From positions 1 to 22,711 of IMG/VR virus record IMGVR_UViG_3300025789_000167: a stretch of 22,711 nt of DNA. The stretch is one strand, 5' to 3'. The stretch is from a virus. Shown piece by piece: positions 7,342 to 16,348 of the stretch. The stretch's first letter is position 1. Each line of letters opens with the position of its first letter. The position numbers and the translations under genes were made by a program. The notes beneath the pieces were generated by a model. It ran no database searches. It was not told the origin of the DNA and worked only from the letters and a program-made list of their open reading frames with translations.

Positions 7342-7353
7342 TATATATTAAAA
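7342..7353 (-). promoter_or_regulatory. TTTTAATATATA element before the Zn-ribbon/HAD-like pair
   Basis: Perfect minus-strand match, between the stop of the upstream gene (7356) and the ATG at 7336. The gap to the ATG is only 5 nt, so any transcript from it would be nearly leaderless. Confidence 0.45.
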
Positions 7354-7355
7354 TA

Positions 7356-7796
7356 CTATCTCACAAAACCTTTACACAGAGCAAAATCATATAATGTAGG
7401 TAAATTAAGATATTTAAGCAATCCCTTTTTAATATCGCCTAATGTTTTTGAATTTTTAATAATCTCAATAATTATAAACCCAAATTCTTCTTGAAAATCT
7501 AAATAACAATCAACCCAAGGTCTATTATAATTTTCTAAAAAAATCCACTCTTTGTTACCACCACTTAACCAATATAAACACTTTTCAGGATCTATTTGTA
7601 TATTATGATTAATTTCTAAGTTCCATAAATTCTTGTCTTCGATATTCATCATAAGTGCGACAGCTTCTGCTAAATCAGTTGTTATTTCTTTTTTAATTTC
7701 GAAAAATAGATCTTGATTAGGTTCTTGTGTAATTTTAACATTGTTATTTTTGAAGATTATAACATTGTTTTCTTTTACATCTCTTCTCTTTTTCAT
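7356..7796 (-). CDS. Unknown protein
   Basis: 146 residues, no recognised family. It has a basic start (MKKRRDVK), an alternating beta-like N-terminal half, and aromatic-rich segments (CLYWLSGG, WIFLENYNRPWVDCYLDF). The C-terminal part is helical (KTLGDIKKGLLKYLNLPTLYDFALCKGF). It is the middle gene of a minus-strand run: the upstream repeat protein ends 17 bp before it and the Zn-ribbon gene begins 19 bp after it, which suggests co-transcription. It is soluble, with no signal peptide or membrane segment. Confidence 0.6.
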   Translation of the reverse strand: MKKRRDVKENNVIIFKNNNVKITQEPNQDLFFEIKKEITTDLAEAVALMMNIEDKNLWNLEINHNIQIDPEKCLYWLSGGNKEWIFLENYNRPWVDCYLDFQEEFGFIIIEIIKNSKTLGDIKKGLLKYLNLPTLYDFALCKGFVR

Positions 7797-7813
7797 AACC
7801 TTGAGTTTTTTTT

Positions 7814-8113
7814 TTATATTTTTACGGATGGGGATGTAATACCACTTATAAACTTACCTTTGAAATTGCCATTTTCAAAAATGCCGTTTTCCCAGATTCC
7901 GTAAAAATTACCATTTTTCCAGATCCCATAGTGCCAATTGCCAGAATAAAAGTTACCAGAATTCCAGATAAGGGTCTTATTGATTATTTCAATAGAAGCA
8001 TCTTCGATCTCGGAGTCGATGATCCAATGGAATCCTTCTTGGTGTAAGATTTTTATAATTATAAATTCTTCTTTAATAGAAGTATCTTTGTAAAATAACT
8101 CTTTGTATTTCAT
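7814..8113 (-). CDS. Small W/N/G/F-repeat protein (pentapeptide-like)
   Basis: 99 residues. About residues 48-92 are a chain of short repeats in which an aromatic residue alternates with N-G or S-G pairs: IWNSGNFYSGNW, HYGIWKNGNFYG, IWENGIFENGNFKG. The spacing of F/W every five residues fits a pentapeptide-repeat-like beta solenoid, although the usual A(D/N)Lxx signature is absent. The preceding 45 residues are a mixed alpha/beta region. The repeat-bearing design suggests a binding or structural surface; no catalytic residues are visible. It is first in a minus-strand run and has a TTAAAATATATA variant of the upstream element 13 nt before its start. Confidence 0.6.
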   Translation of the reverse strand: MKYKELFYKDTSIKEEFIIIKILHQEGFHWIIDSEIEDASIEIINKTLIWNSGNFYSGNWHYGIWKNGNFYGIWENGIFENGNFKGKFISGITSPSVKI

Positions 8114-8126
8114 AAAATTAATAACA

Positions 8127-8138
8127 TATATATTTTAA
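8127..8138 (-). promoter_or_regulatory. Variant TTAAAATATATA element
   Basis: Minus-strand near-match to TTTTAATATATA, 13 nt before the repeat-protein ATG at 8113. It lies in the 131-bp divergent spacer 8114-8244, which holds this element, the plus-strand promoter at 8206-8241 and A/T runs, and nothing else I can support. Confidence 0.35.
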
Positions 8139-8205
8139 TTTTTAATAATAAAGTATCGTAAGTGGATTTTTTAAGAAATTTTAAAAAAAAATAATTTTAT
8201 AGATT

Positions 8206-8241
8206 CAAAAAACTTTTGTATATTTGTATCTAATATATATC
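8206..8241 (+). promoter_or_regulatory. Bacteroidetes-type promoter, second copy of the 430-461 arrangement
   Basis: TATATTTG at 8219-8226 matches TAnnTTTG. Flanks CAAAAAACTTTTG and TAATATATATC mirror those at 430-461, with four extra bases between the box and the AT tract. The ATG follows at 8245, so the leader would be short. Confidence 0.6.
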
Positions 8242-8244
8242 AAT

Positions 8245-8514
8245 ATGCGAGTATTATGTATAAAAGACGGACACAGTTCAGATCCAAAAGTAATTCGAGC
8301 TTTGAAAGGTTCATATTATCACGTAACTGAGGTTATTGAAAGAAAAGAAACCTTTGAAGGATGTAATATTTTCTATCGAATCTTAGAAACTGGAAAATAT
8401 TTACAAAGTGCATTATTATTTGTAATTGCACCAGAAGAAAAAGAAGATTCTTGCTTTGAGGATGTTGTAGAAGTCGAAAAAACTGAAAAAGTTAAATCAG
8501 CAAAACTGGTTTAA
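8245..8514 (+). CDS. Small unknown protein, possibly SH3-like
   Basis: 89 residues from the ATG at 8245 (MRVLCIKDG). An ATG 21 bp upstream lies inside the promoter box and is not used. The first 65 residues are strand-rich (RVLCIKD, YYHVTEVIE, IFYRILETG, SALLFVIA), compatible with a small SH3-like barrel. The last 25 residues are an acidic tail (EEKEDSCFEDVVEVEKTEK). It has its own TAnnTTTG promoter, which suggests early expression by host polymerase. It overlaps the convergent downstream gene by 4 bp. No family assigned. Confidence 0.6.
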   Translation: MRVLCIKDGHSSDPKVIRALKGSYYHVTEVIERKETFEGCNIFYRILETGKYLQSALLFVIAPEEKEDSCFEDVVEVEKTEKVKSAKLV

Positions 8515-8966
8515 CTTATTTTTATTTTAAATTCTGGATTTTTTGCTTTACCTGAATTAGTGTTTTTAGACCAATAAGCAATTAAATAGTCAATTGCCTC
8601 ATCTACACTAAAGAACTTTTTACTTCCTTTTGTATAAGGTTGCTCTTCTTGTCCTTCAAATTTTTTACTCAAAGATAAGTTCTTTTTATTTTCAATTTCA
8701 GTCTCATAAAAGTATATTGTAAGTCCAAATGTAGGACGATTGAATACATTATCTACTAATTTTAACTCAGCTATCACTCTATTATTGTGTATAAATTGAA
8801 AATAAGTATCTGATATTTTCTTAGAAGATATATCCCATTTTTTTAATTTACTACTCTCTTTACTTCCGGAAAAGAAAGGCTTTAAACCTGAAAAGGTTTT
8901 TTTTAATTTGGAAGAAAAATCTCCTAATAAGCCTTCATTGAAAGAATCAAAATTTTTGATATACAT
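8511..8966 (-). CDS. Unknown protein with capsid-targeting-like N-terminus
   Basis: 151 residues. It begins MYIKNFDSFNEGLLGD, which resembles the MKxxxxFxxE peptides found on several proteins of this window and the T4 capsid-targeting peptide. A basic S/K/F-rich linker follows (17-42), then a compact region about 42-151 with alternating strands (IAELKLV, FGLTIYFYETE) and a final helix (VDEAIDYLIAYW). Expected role, if the peptide is real: a protein packaged inside the head. There are no enzyme motifs. It overlaps the stop of the plus-strand gene by 4 bp, and a TTTTAATATATA element lies 19 nt before the start. Confidence 0.6.
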   Translation of the reverse strand: MYIKNFDSFNEGLLGDFSSKLKKTFSGLKPFFSGSKESSKLKKWDISSKKISDTYFQFIHNNRVIAELKLVDNVFNRPTFGLTIYFYETEIENKKNLSLSKKFEGQEEQPYTKGSKKFFSVDEAIDYLIAYWSKNTNSGKAKNPEFKIKIS

Positions 8967-8985
8967 ATCAGTTTTTTATTTTAAT

Positions 8986-8997
8986 TATATATTAAAA
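8986..8997 (-). promoter_or_regulatory. TTTTAATATATA element
   Basis: Perfect minus-strand match 19 nt before the ATG at 8966, in the divergent spacer shared with the 916-residue gene. Confidence 0.5.
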
Positions 8998-9026
8998 AAG
9001 ATTTTCTAAATTTTGTGTTTTATTAA

Positions 9027-9037
9027 TTTAATATATA
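9027..9037 (+). promoter_or_regulatory. TTTAATATATA element
   Basis: Plus-strand match 10 nt before the ATG at 9048. With the minus-strand copy at 8986-8997 it makes a back-to-back promoter pair. Confidence 0.5.
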
Positions 9038-9047
9038 ATCAAAATAA

Positions 9048-11798
9048 ATGTATCATTTTAGTATGAAATATCTAAAATCTCAAAACTTATATAAATCTGA
9101 AATCGAAACAAAATTAAATGAAGCAGTAGCAGATGCTTTTGGTAATGATATTACATGGGGTGGGTCACTTCTTGGAAGATTAATAAATTCTAGTATTAGA
9201 AAATTAAAAATCGGATATAATTATACTAAAGTTAATAATTTAGTAAACCTTGTTAAGGAAGAATTAAATGCTTTACTCGGAGTTTATTTACCGGATGATA
9301 AACAAAAAGAAGAATTTGGAAACTTACTTGCTAGAAGAATTCTAGAAAAAATATACAATGAGTCTACTGGTGATAAAGATGTTAAGGAAAAATTAGAAAT
9401 TCTACTTGGTACTCCAACTACAGAAGGTCTTATTGATCAAGTTATTGAAGAAGTAAAAAAGGTTGAAATGCCAAATAAGGAAGTCTTGATACAAAAGTTA
9501 GAAAAATTCAAAGAAGATTTGCTTAAGTTAAAAGAAGAAGGTGATAAAGAAAAAGATGAAACATCTGGATCAGAAGATGAGAAGTCTAAAGCTGCTAAAG
9601 TATTCTATCAAAACTCTAAAAATTTATTAATTGCAGTATCAAGAATACACTTAGATATTAAGAATAATACTGTTAAACTTGATATAAAAGTTAGTGATAA
9701 TGTTGGAGTTAGAGCAGGAACATTTTTTGATGAAGAAAAATATAAGAAAATGAGAACTAATTCAGTTAATGATGTTAATGCAAAGTTAGCTGAGGCGAAA
9801 AAAGCTGTTACTATATTTACTACCAAGAAAGACCAAGGAAAAATAAATTTTTATACTCAAGAGGTAAAAAATTTGACTAAAAGATTGGAAACACTTCAAG
9901 GAAAAAAAGTTACACCTAAACCTGAAGCTGAAAAGCCTGGTGAATCATCTATTCCTGAGTCAATGATTTATCTTATGAACGAAGCTTCTGCTAATATCAA
10001 AGATCAAGAGTTACACGCAAAAGCAGCTTGGAAAAAAGTTGTGAATGCTTATAATAAATCTGGAATTTCAAAATTTATACCTTATATAGACTCTTTAATT
10101 AATGCTACTGGTATTGATAAAATAAAAGAGTCAAAAGTAAAAATACTTGAAATCGGTAGACAAGTTGTTATAAATTATGATAATGTTGGTAAGCCAATAT
10201 CATTCGATGAATTAATCACAGAAGAACAAGGTCCATCTGTAAATGATGTTGCCAAATCAATTTCCTTATTCGGTAGAGTTTTATTAGCTTTTTCAGAAGA
10301 TTTAGGTCTTTTAGGTGCGTATGGTGCTTCTGGTGATACTGGTGGTGCAACTAATCATATAAAACTTTTCGTCACATCTTTCAATGAGATGAACAAGTCT
10401 TATCCAGTTATTAAAAAAGAATCTGTAATTCTTGATTACTCATCTTTTGTTTTAATAAAAGAGGCGGATGAAGATAACGTTGATTTAGATGAAAGCGATA
10501 CTGATAAAAATGAACCGGTTGAAGACACAAAAGAAACTACAACTGAAGTTGAGGGTGATAGTGTTAAGAAGTCTTGGTTTAAGTTTTTTAAACCAGGTGA
10601 AGAAAAAGAATGGAAGGTTACCGATAGTGATGTGAAATTAAGAGAAGACATTGAAAAATCAGCTGATAAAGAAGTAAATTTAAAAGCAAGCGATGCGGTA
10701 AATGATGATCATATAATTAAAATCGTAAATCTTTTTGGAAGAGCCTATAGACTTTACGCAACAGATTACATACCATCTGGTCGTCCTGGTGGAATTATTT
10801 CACAGAAGACTTTAAGAGAATATGAATATATAGGAAAAGGTTCAACAAGGACTCAACCATCTGGAACAGGTATATCGGTTGACTTTGGTCCTTGGGCAGC
10901 GAAAAGAGTATATGATAAATGGCAAGATGGTATAACAAAATTATTAGAAGATAAGTATTATAGAAAAATTTTGGCTAACATTAAATTTGTTTCAGAGGCA
11001 GAATCAACAACCGGCACACCTATGGGTCAAAAAACACAGAGATCTGGTAAAACTTTATTTAGTTTTATAAATGATATGTTAGCTCACGAGGGTGATTTCA
11101 AAAATCATAGACAAGACATATTTAGAAAATATTTTGGTGTAGAATCATCTACAAGTGGTGGAGAAATTGAAAACTTAGATAAAACTCCAAGATTTGATCC
11201 ATCCATACCAAAAGAAGACCAAGGTGATAAAAACGATCCTTTCTTTAGTAGCGCAGTTGATACTTTTAAAACTAAGAATTTAAAACTATCTAATTTAAAT
11301 GATAAGGTTTTAAAAGTAACTACAGATAATGCGGTATTCATAGTTTACCCATTTAAATCAGCAAAAGATGGTGAATGGGTGATGTTCAAATATCAAGTAA
11401 GTTCTAAAGATAATCCTTCACAATCTTTAGTAACAGATGCTTTAAAGGAAAAGAAACTTAAAATTGAATCTATCGAAGATAAAAAAGTAAATGGTATTCA
11501 ATATAAATCAAAAATGGACTTTAATGTAGGATATGCTATTATGAAGGGCAATACATTCACAGTAGGAAACAAATTTGTATTTAAATATGTTTCTTTAGAT
11601 AATGTTGGTGATGTTAAGGACTACACAATGAATGTCAAAAAGATTGAGTATCTAGTTGTACCGACTAATTTCAAAGATAGAAAAGGTGTTGAAAAGCAAC
11701 AACTTGATTTATGGACTATCAAAAAATTACCAGCACCTTATCTTATACCTAATGAAAAAAATGATGATATATTAAAATCATTCCAATCAAGTAAGTAA
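9048..11798 (+). CDS. Large unknown protein, probable virion component
   Basis: 916 residues, no recognised family. A second ATG at residue 6 (MKYLKSQNLYKSE) gives the MKYLK start shared by other proteins here and may be the true start. Residues 20-160 are helical. Two acidic, low-complexity linkers (about 160-185 and 470-510) separate three larger blocks. The last block (about 530-916) has mixed strands and includes RAYRLYATDYIPSGRPGG and DFGPWAAKRVYDKWQDG. Candidate L/I-x-E prohead-protease sites include KLNE near residue 28 and LIKE just before the second acidic linker. It lies one base ahead of the 188-residue coiled-coil gene and shortly before the tail sheath, with A-rich leader AAAATAA. 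Size, acidity and place suggest a head or tail structural or packaged protein. Confidence 0.6.
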   Translation: MYHFSMKYLKSQNLYKSEIETKLNEAVADAFGNDITWGGSLLGRLINSSIRKLKIGYNYTKVNNLVNLVKEELNALLGVYLPDDKQKEEFGNLLARRILEKIYNESTGDKDVKEKLEILLGTPTTEGLIDQVIEEVKKVEMPNKEVLIQKLEKFKEDLLKLKEEGDKEKDETSGSEDEKSKAAKVFYQNSKNLLIAVSRIHLDIKNNTVKLDIKVSDNVGVRAGTFFDEEKYKKMRTNSVNDVNAKLAEAKKAVTIFTTKKDQGKINFYTQEVKNLTKRLETLQGKKVTPKPEAEKPGESSIPESMIYLMNEASANIKDQELHAKAAWKKVVNAYNKSGISKFIPYIDSLINATGIDKIKESKVKILEIGRQVVINYDNVGKPISFDELITEEQGPSVNDVAKSISLFGRVLLAFSEDLGLLGAYGASGDTGGATNHIKLFVTSFNEMNKSYPVIKKESVILDYSSFVLIKEADEDNVDLDESDTDKNEPVEDTKETTTEVEGDSVKKSWFKFFKPGEEKEWKVTDSDVKLREDIEKSADKEVNLKASDAVNDDHIIKIVNLFGRAYRLYATDYIPSGRPGGIISQKTLREYEYIGKGSTRTQPSGTGISVDFGPWAAKRVYDKWQDGITKLLEDKYYRKILANIKFVSEAESTTGTPMGQKTQRSGKTLFSFINDMLAHEGDFKNHRQDIFRKYFGVESSTSGGEIENLDKTPRFDPSIPKEDQGDKNDPFFSSAVDTFKTKNLKLSNLNDKVLKVTTDNAVFIVYPFKSAKDGEWVMFKYQVSSKDNPSQSLVTDALKEKKLKIESIEDKKVNGIQYKSKMDFNVGYAIMKGNTFTVGNKFVFKYVSLDNVGDVKDYTMNVKKIEYLVVPTNFKDRKGVEKQQLDLWTIKKLPAPYLIPNEKNDDILKSFQSSK

Positions 11799-11799
11799 A

Positions 11800-12366
11800 A
11801 TGATAAAGAAGTATAAAGATTTTATAAGTGAAAAATTTATTATTGACCAAAATGATCCAGCTGAATTTGCAGCAGATAAAACAAGCTTTAATAAGTTAGA
11901 GGCAGATGTTAAAGAGTTTATGACTAAAAGAGTAACTCTTGATAATATCTATATTACGTATAAAGATGAGAAAGATTTAATTAATAAGTTATTTGCTCAG
12001 AAGTTTATTCCACAGAATACAGGAGATAAGAAGAAGATTAAATTTAATAATCCTCTATTTGGTTTATATGCGCAAGCAGCTGAGAAGAAAAGAGAATTAA
12101 AAAATATTCAGGATGACTTAGATACACAGAAGGATACATTATCTACTAGACAGTCTGATATTGCATCTAATCCAGATAATAAAGACTCTTTACAAAATGA
12201 CGTTGATTACACACAATCAAAAATTGGCGATTTGAATGATAAGATATCTAAAATTAAAAATGAGATTGTTACACTTGAAAGAAATACAAGAGATAAATTA
12301 AAACAGATGCAGAAGGATTTAGTTAATAATAAAAAAAGAATAGATTATTTTATGAAAACTAAATAA
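11800..12366 (+). CDS. Coiled-coil protein with capsid-targeting-like N-terminus
   Basis: 188 residues, very charged. It starts MIKKYKDFISEKF, strikingly like the T4 internal-protein peptide MKTYQEFIAEA, including an I-x-E site (ISE) where a gp21-type prohead protease would cut. Residues 90-188 are a long coiled coil (KKRELKNIQDDLDTQ, then DLNDKISKIKNEIVTLERNT). It begins one base after the stop of the 916-residue gene, so the two are probably translationally coupled. Likely an internal head or scaffold-type protein; no family assigned. Confidence 0.6.
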   Translation: MIKKYKDFISEKFIIDQNDPAEFAADKTSFNKLEADVKEFMTKRVTLDNIYITYKDEKDLINKLFAQKFIPQNTGDKKKIKFNNPLFGLYAQAAEKKRELKNIQDDLDTQKDTLSTRQSDIASNPDNKDSLQNDVDYTQSKIGDLNDKISKIKNEIVTLERNTRDKLKQMQKDLVNNKKRIDYFMKTK

Positions 12367-12391
12367 AATGAGAAAAAATCTGATTTTAAAA

Positions 12392-12402
12392 TATAATATA
12401 TA
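12392..12402 (+). promoter_or_regulatory. TATAATATATA variant element before tail sheath
   Basis: AT-rich variant of the recurring element, 25 nt before the sheath ATG in a 61-bp spacer. It is followed by AAAATAAACATTTTAAT, an unstructured A-rich leader without Shine-Dalgarno sequence. Confidence 0.4.
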
Positions 12403-12427
12403 AGTTAATAAAAATAAACATTTTAAT

Positions 12428-15400
12428 ATGGCTATTCAAATAAGCAAGTATAAAAGACCTGGCATCTTCATAGAAGAGTATGATAGATCAATTATTACCA
12501 GCCCTATAACTCAAGGGTTAAACACTTTGGTTGTTGGTTTCTCTAAAAAAGGACCAGTTAATACACCTGTATTATTAACCAATACTAATGATTTAACCAA
12601 TATATTTGGTGATATTGATAGAGGTTTAGAAAGAAAAGGATCTTTCTTCCACAGAACTATTACTAAGATGTTAGAGTCTAGTCCAGTATATGCTCTTAAT
12701 CTATTAGCTACTGATGATAATTTAGATACTATCCAATATAAATCATTATCAGCAGCAACTGATAAATCAAATGGAGATATACTTTCAAATTCCTACAGAA
12801 AGTTCTTCAATACTACAGGTTTCTGGAAAAGAGACACTGAAGCATTCCTTAATCTCACTAAAGATGATAGTGATTATAGTAATGTTGTACTTAGTATGAC
12901 TAACCTTTCTGATAAGCCAGTGAGCATATTTGTATTCAAATCAAATGCAATTGGTTTTGATGTTAGTTTAACTACTTGGTATGGTTCTAATGATTTAATA
13001 CCGCCATATTTGAATCCAAATGACTATGCTTCTGATTATTTAGTAGATGTTGTTGTTGTAGCCGGAGATTGGTCAAATTATAAAAGCTTATCAGTTGACC
13101 CAAGATGGTCATCATATTTCACATCAACTGGTCTTATCACAAGCCAAGTTGGTAACTTTACTAATGATAGAAACGTTAATTTATTAGCATATTATGAAGG
13201 TTTATCTTTAATCCCTTATTTCAGAGATTTAAATGGTAAGAATATCTTTGTTGAAACTATTGTTAACTTAGATACTGATAAAACTGGTGTGTTCTGCACA
13301 TTCAACATTGATTTAGTTGAAACAGATTATTCAAAAGGAATGCTTGATTTAATCGGTAATAACTTAGTTGGTACCGAACAATCAACTATTAACTTCTTAT
13401 CTTATCAAGATACAATTACTCAACAAATGCCTTATGGTGATGTTCCACTTGATAGACCAGGAAATGTTTGGGCTATCGTAAGTGCTTCTTATTCATCATC
13501 ATTTAGAGGAGCCACATCAACTTATCAAAGAACAGCAAACTATTCTGAAGGATATGTTAGTGGTGTTTCAGCAACTGCTTCGTCAACTACCGCTTCAGTT
13601 AACTTCAATTTAAGTTACAATATGCCTTATGCTGTTATTGGTGGTTTAGGAGTAACTGTAGATTCAACTACAGCTAGCTATACTGTAGCAACTTCAAGTT
13701 TCCCTAACACAGGAGCAACTTATACCTCTACTTTAGTATTACATAGCACTGGTGTAGTTGGTTCAGTAAATGGTACATTAACAAATGTAAATCCTGTTGT
13801 AGGTGCTAATGATTTAGTATTAGGATATGCAACTGTTTATTTAGGCACAAACGGTCAATTTAGTAATTTTAATTATCATAATGTTTATGTAAATCAAACA
13901 GGTTACAATGATTTAGCATTAGGTACTGATTACACAGTGTCTACTTCTGGTAACGATGTAGTAGTAACTTTCTTAGATACTGCAGCAGCTCCATCATTAA
14001 GTAACTATGAGCAATATAGAAAAATTAAATACTTTAATAATATTGTAAGTCATCTTAACTCACCAAGTCGTTTTGAAATGGCGACTATAGTTAATGGAGT
14101 TACTCAAGAAAAATTATCTTTAGCTGATGTAACAGTATCTAATGTTGTAACATCTACTTTATTAGATAAATCTTTCCAATTATCAGGTTTAGCTTCTTAC
14201 ACAGATATTAGTGTAAAAGGTAACTTAGTATTCTATGTTAAAGATGACGAGTTCATCGTTGGTTCAAACGGTATGACTACAACTACTTTAATTGGAACTA
14301 CAGCTTCTGGTGTAGTAGCTAAATACTCTCAATTCTATTTAGATTACTATAACGGAGACATCAATGACATGGATTATCTATATACTAACTTTGTAGATCC
14401 AATGGATATTGAAAACGGTGGATTTAATGTAACATTTGAAATCAAAAACGGTTTATACTACGTTGTATTACAAACTCAAACTGGATCAGCCGCTAATGGA
14501 TGGCCAAACGGTACTGTTCAGTCTGGTGATTTAATGATATTCCCAACAGCACAGTTAAACACTGGAGCTATAACTATCGAAGATTATACTAACCAAGCTA
14601 CTTTATTTGGTGGCACTGGTAATGGTAATGATGGTATGTATGCATTCTTATTATCAACTACAGTCGTATATGAATACTTAACTACTGTTACAAATATCTA
14701 TAATGTTAATTTAAAACATTACTTAAAAATGTATATCGATTCTTCTGATAACTTAACAGTTAGTTTCGTAGATTCTGTTGGTGATTCATTACCTTTAGAT
14801 TTAGGTCCTAATTTTGGTGGATCTACATTCTTTAATGAGTTAGAATACGCTCAATATGGTTTCAATGTATTCTCTGATAGATTAAACTACAAAGAATCTG
14901 TAGATGTTGTATATCCTGCTGGATATCAATCATCACCTAATAAGGTTCTTGTAGATGCAACAAGATATATTAATATCGTTATAGGTGACTTCTTAGAAGC
15001 TTATGTTGATACATCAAGCTTACAACCTGGAGAAGTTCCAAGAAGATTAACAAGAGTATTAAGTAAGAGATACTATCCAGCTGATACTACTTTAGTCGAA
15101 TTATCATGTGATTCTAAAATCGCAGTTAATAACTTAGGAACCTCAGTTAATCCTATCTGGCAAACAACTAGATATAAGAAAATAGAAGAGTATATTAGTA
15201 CTTACAAAGCTATTACCTTAAACGGATTTAAAATTAGACAAGCATCAATGCCTGATGGCACTGAAGTTAGACAAAATCAAATCTTAAACTTAGTTGCAGC
15301 TGGAACACCATTATATAACGCTTTAGTTAATAAAGATGCAATTGACTTCAGATATTTAATCGATTCATTCGGATTAGGTTTAATTTCTAACTCTAAACAA

Positions 15401-16246
15401 CAATTAATGGACATCTGTGGTGGAAGATTAGATTGTTTAGGATTCTTAAATATGCCTTCAATAAAACAATTCGCATCATCAACTAATCCTTCATTCTTAA
15501 CTAATGGAGTATTAGATACCGCACTTGTCGCTGCAGGTGGTAACATTTCACTAAATCCTTTGTACTTGTATTCATTTGGTCAAGGACAAGGTGTAACCAC
15601 GGTTGGTTATTTCACTCCTTACTTAACTGTAAGTGATAACGGTAGACCATTAGATTTACCACCAGCAATGTTTGTAGCTACTACTTATATGAAAAAACAA
15701 AATTCAAATATTTCTTCAATCGTTCCTTGGACAGTAGCAGCAGGTGTTACAAATGGTAAAGTAACTGGATTCAACAATGTTGAAACTGATTTCACTAACA
15801 TTGATATTGAAAACCTTAATGGAGCTCAAATGAATCCAATTGTATATAAGAGAAATAGAGGATTTGTAATTGAAACTGAAAACACAGCTCAAACAGAATA
15901 CAAATCATCATTATCTTACATACACGTTAGAGAAGTATTAATTGAATTGGAAAGATCACTTTCAGCTATGTTGTTAGACTTCCAATGGAAATTTAACACT
16001 CCTGATGTAAGAGCTGAAATAAAATTAAGAGCAGATGTAATCTGTGAACAATTTGTAAATAAAAATGGTTTATACAACTACTTTAACAAATGTGATGATG
16101 AAAATAACACACCTGATATAATAGATAATCAAATTGGTGTATTAGATACATATGTCGAACCAATAAAAGCGATGGGTATTATAGTAAATAATATTACTAT
16201 CTTAAGAACCGGAGCAATTCAAAGTGGTGGATTTATAAAATCCTAA
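12428..16246 (+). CDS. Contractile tail sheath protein (T4 gp18-like), greatly enlarged
   Basis: 1272 residues, about twice T4 gp18 (659). The N-terminus shows the sheath pattern KYKRPGIFIEEYDRS...GLNTLVVGFSKKGPVNTPVLLTN. The C-terminus shows the conserved sheath end: LIELERSLSAMLLDFQWKFN, RAEIKLRADVICEQF, YVEPIKAMGIIVNNITILRTG. The core must assemble around the tail tube and contract on infection. The extra length sits in the middle (roughly residues 355-800), rich in S, T, N, G and V with beta-strand repeats (VSGVSATASSTTASVN, GSVNGTLTNVNPVVG), which reads as one or more Ig-like or bristle-like outer domains. Codon use is smoother and richer in C-ending codons than its neighbours, as expected for a highly expressed gene. 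A strong terminator follows. Confidence 0.92.
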   Translation: MAIQISKYKRPGIFIEEYDRSIITSPITQGLNTLVVGFSKKGPVNTPVLLTNTNDLTNIFGDIDRGLERKGSFFHRTITKMLESSPVYALNLLATDDNLDTIQYKSLSAATDKSNGDILSNSYRKFFNTTGFWKRDTEAFLNLTKDDSDYSNVVLSMTNLSDKPVSIFVFKSNAIGFDVSLTTWYGSNDLIPPYLNPNDYASDYLVDVVVVAGDWSNYKSLSVDPRWSSYFTSTGLITSQVGNFTNDRNVNLLAYYEGLSLIPYFRDLNGKNIFVETIVNLDTDKTGVFCTFNIDLVETDYSKGMLDLIGNNLVGTEQSTINFLSYQDTITQQMPYGDVPLDRPGNVWAIVSASYSSSFRGATSTYQRTANYSEGYVSGVSATASSTTASVNFNLSYNMPYAVIGGLGVTVDSTTASYTVATSSFPNTGATYTSTLVLHSTGVVGSVNGTLTNVNPVVGANDLVLGYATVYLGTNGQFSNFNYHNVYVNQTGYNDLALGTDYTVSTSGNDVVVTFLDTAAAPSLSNYEQYRKIKYFNNIVSHLNSPSRFEMATIVNGVTQEKLSLADVTVSNVVTSTLLDKSFQLSGLASYTDISVKGNLVFYVKDDEFIVGSNGMTTTTLIGTTASGVVAKYSQFYLDYYNGDINDMDYLYTNFVDPMDIENGGFNVTFEIKNGLYYVVLQTQTGSAANGWPNGTVQSGDLMIFPTAQLNTGAITIEDYTNQATLFGGTGNGNDGMYAFLLSTTVVYEYLTTVTNIYNVNLKHYLKMYIDSSDNLTVSFVDSVGDSLPLDLGPNFGGSTFFNELEYAQYGFNVFSDRLNYKESVDVVYPAGYQSSPNKVLVDATRYINIVIGDFLEAYVDTSSLQPGEVPRRLTRVLSKRYYPADTTLVELSCDSKIAVNNLGTSVNPIWQTTRYKKIEEYISTYKAITLNGFKIRQASMPDGTEVRQNQILNLVAAGTPLYNALVNKDAIDFRYLIDSFGLGLISNSKQQLMDICGGRLDCLGFLNMPSIKQFASSTNPSFLTNGVLDTALVAAGGNISLNPLYLYSFGQGQGVTTVGYFTPYLTVSDNGRPLDLPPAMFVATTYMKKQNSNISSIVPWTVAAGVTNGKVTGFNNVETDFTNIDIENLNGAQMNPIVYKRNRGFVIETENTAQTEYKSSLSYIHVREVLIELERSLSAMLLDFQWKFNTPDVRAEIKLRADVICEQFVNKNGLYNYFNKCDDENNTPDIIDNQIGVLDTYVEPIKAMGIIVNNITILRTGAIQSGGFIKS

Positions 16247-16265
16247 TTAGAAAATTAAAAAATAT

Positions 16266-16297
16266 AAAAGTCGTATATTTCTATACGACTTTTTTTA
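16266..16297 (+). terminator. Rho-independent terminator after tail sheath
   Basis: Stem AAAAGTCGTATA / TATACGACTTTT with a TTTC loop, followed by a T run to 16297. It begins 19 nt after the sheath stop codon. It is the clearest intrinsic terminator in the window and isolates the sheath transcript from the endonuclease gene. Confidence 0.88.
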
Positions 16298-16316
16298 TTA
16301 AACAAATATTGGTGTA

Positions 16317-16327
16317 TTTAATATATA
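16317..16327 (+). promoter_or_regulatory. TTTAATATATA element before homing endonuclease
   Basis: Perfect match 21 nt before the ATG at 16349, just after the sheath terminator, so the endonuclease has a private promoter candidate. Confidence 0.5.
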
Positions 16328-16348
16328 TATATTAAACACACTATGTAA

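Noticed and set aside
9608-9826. Minus-strand ORFs inside the 916-residue gene (also 10436-10651 and 11105-11341)
   Set aside because: They are antisense shadows with low-complexity translations and no start context.
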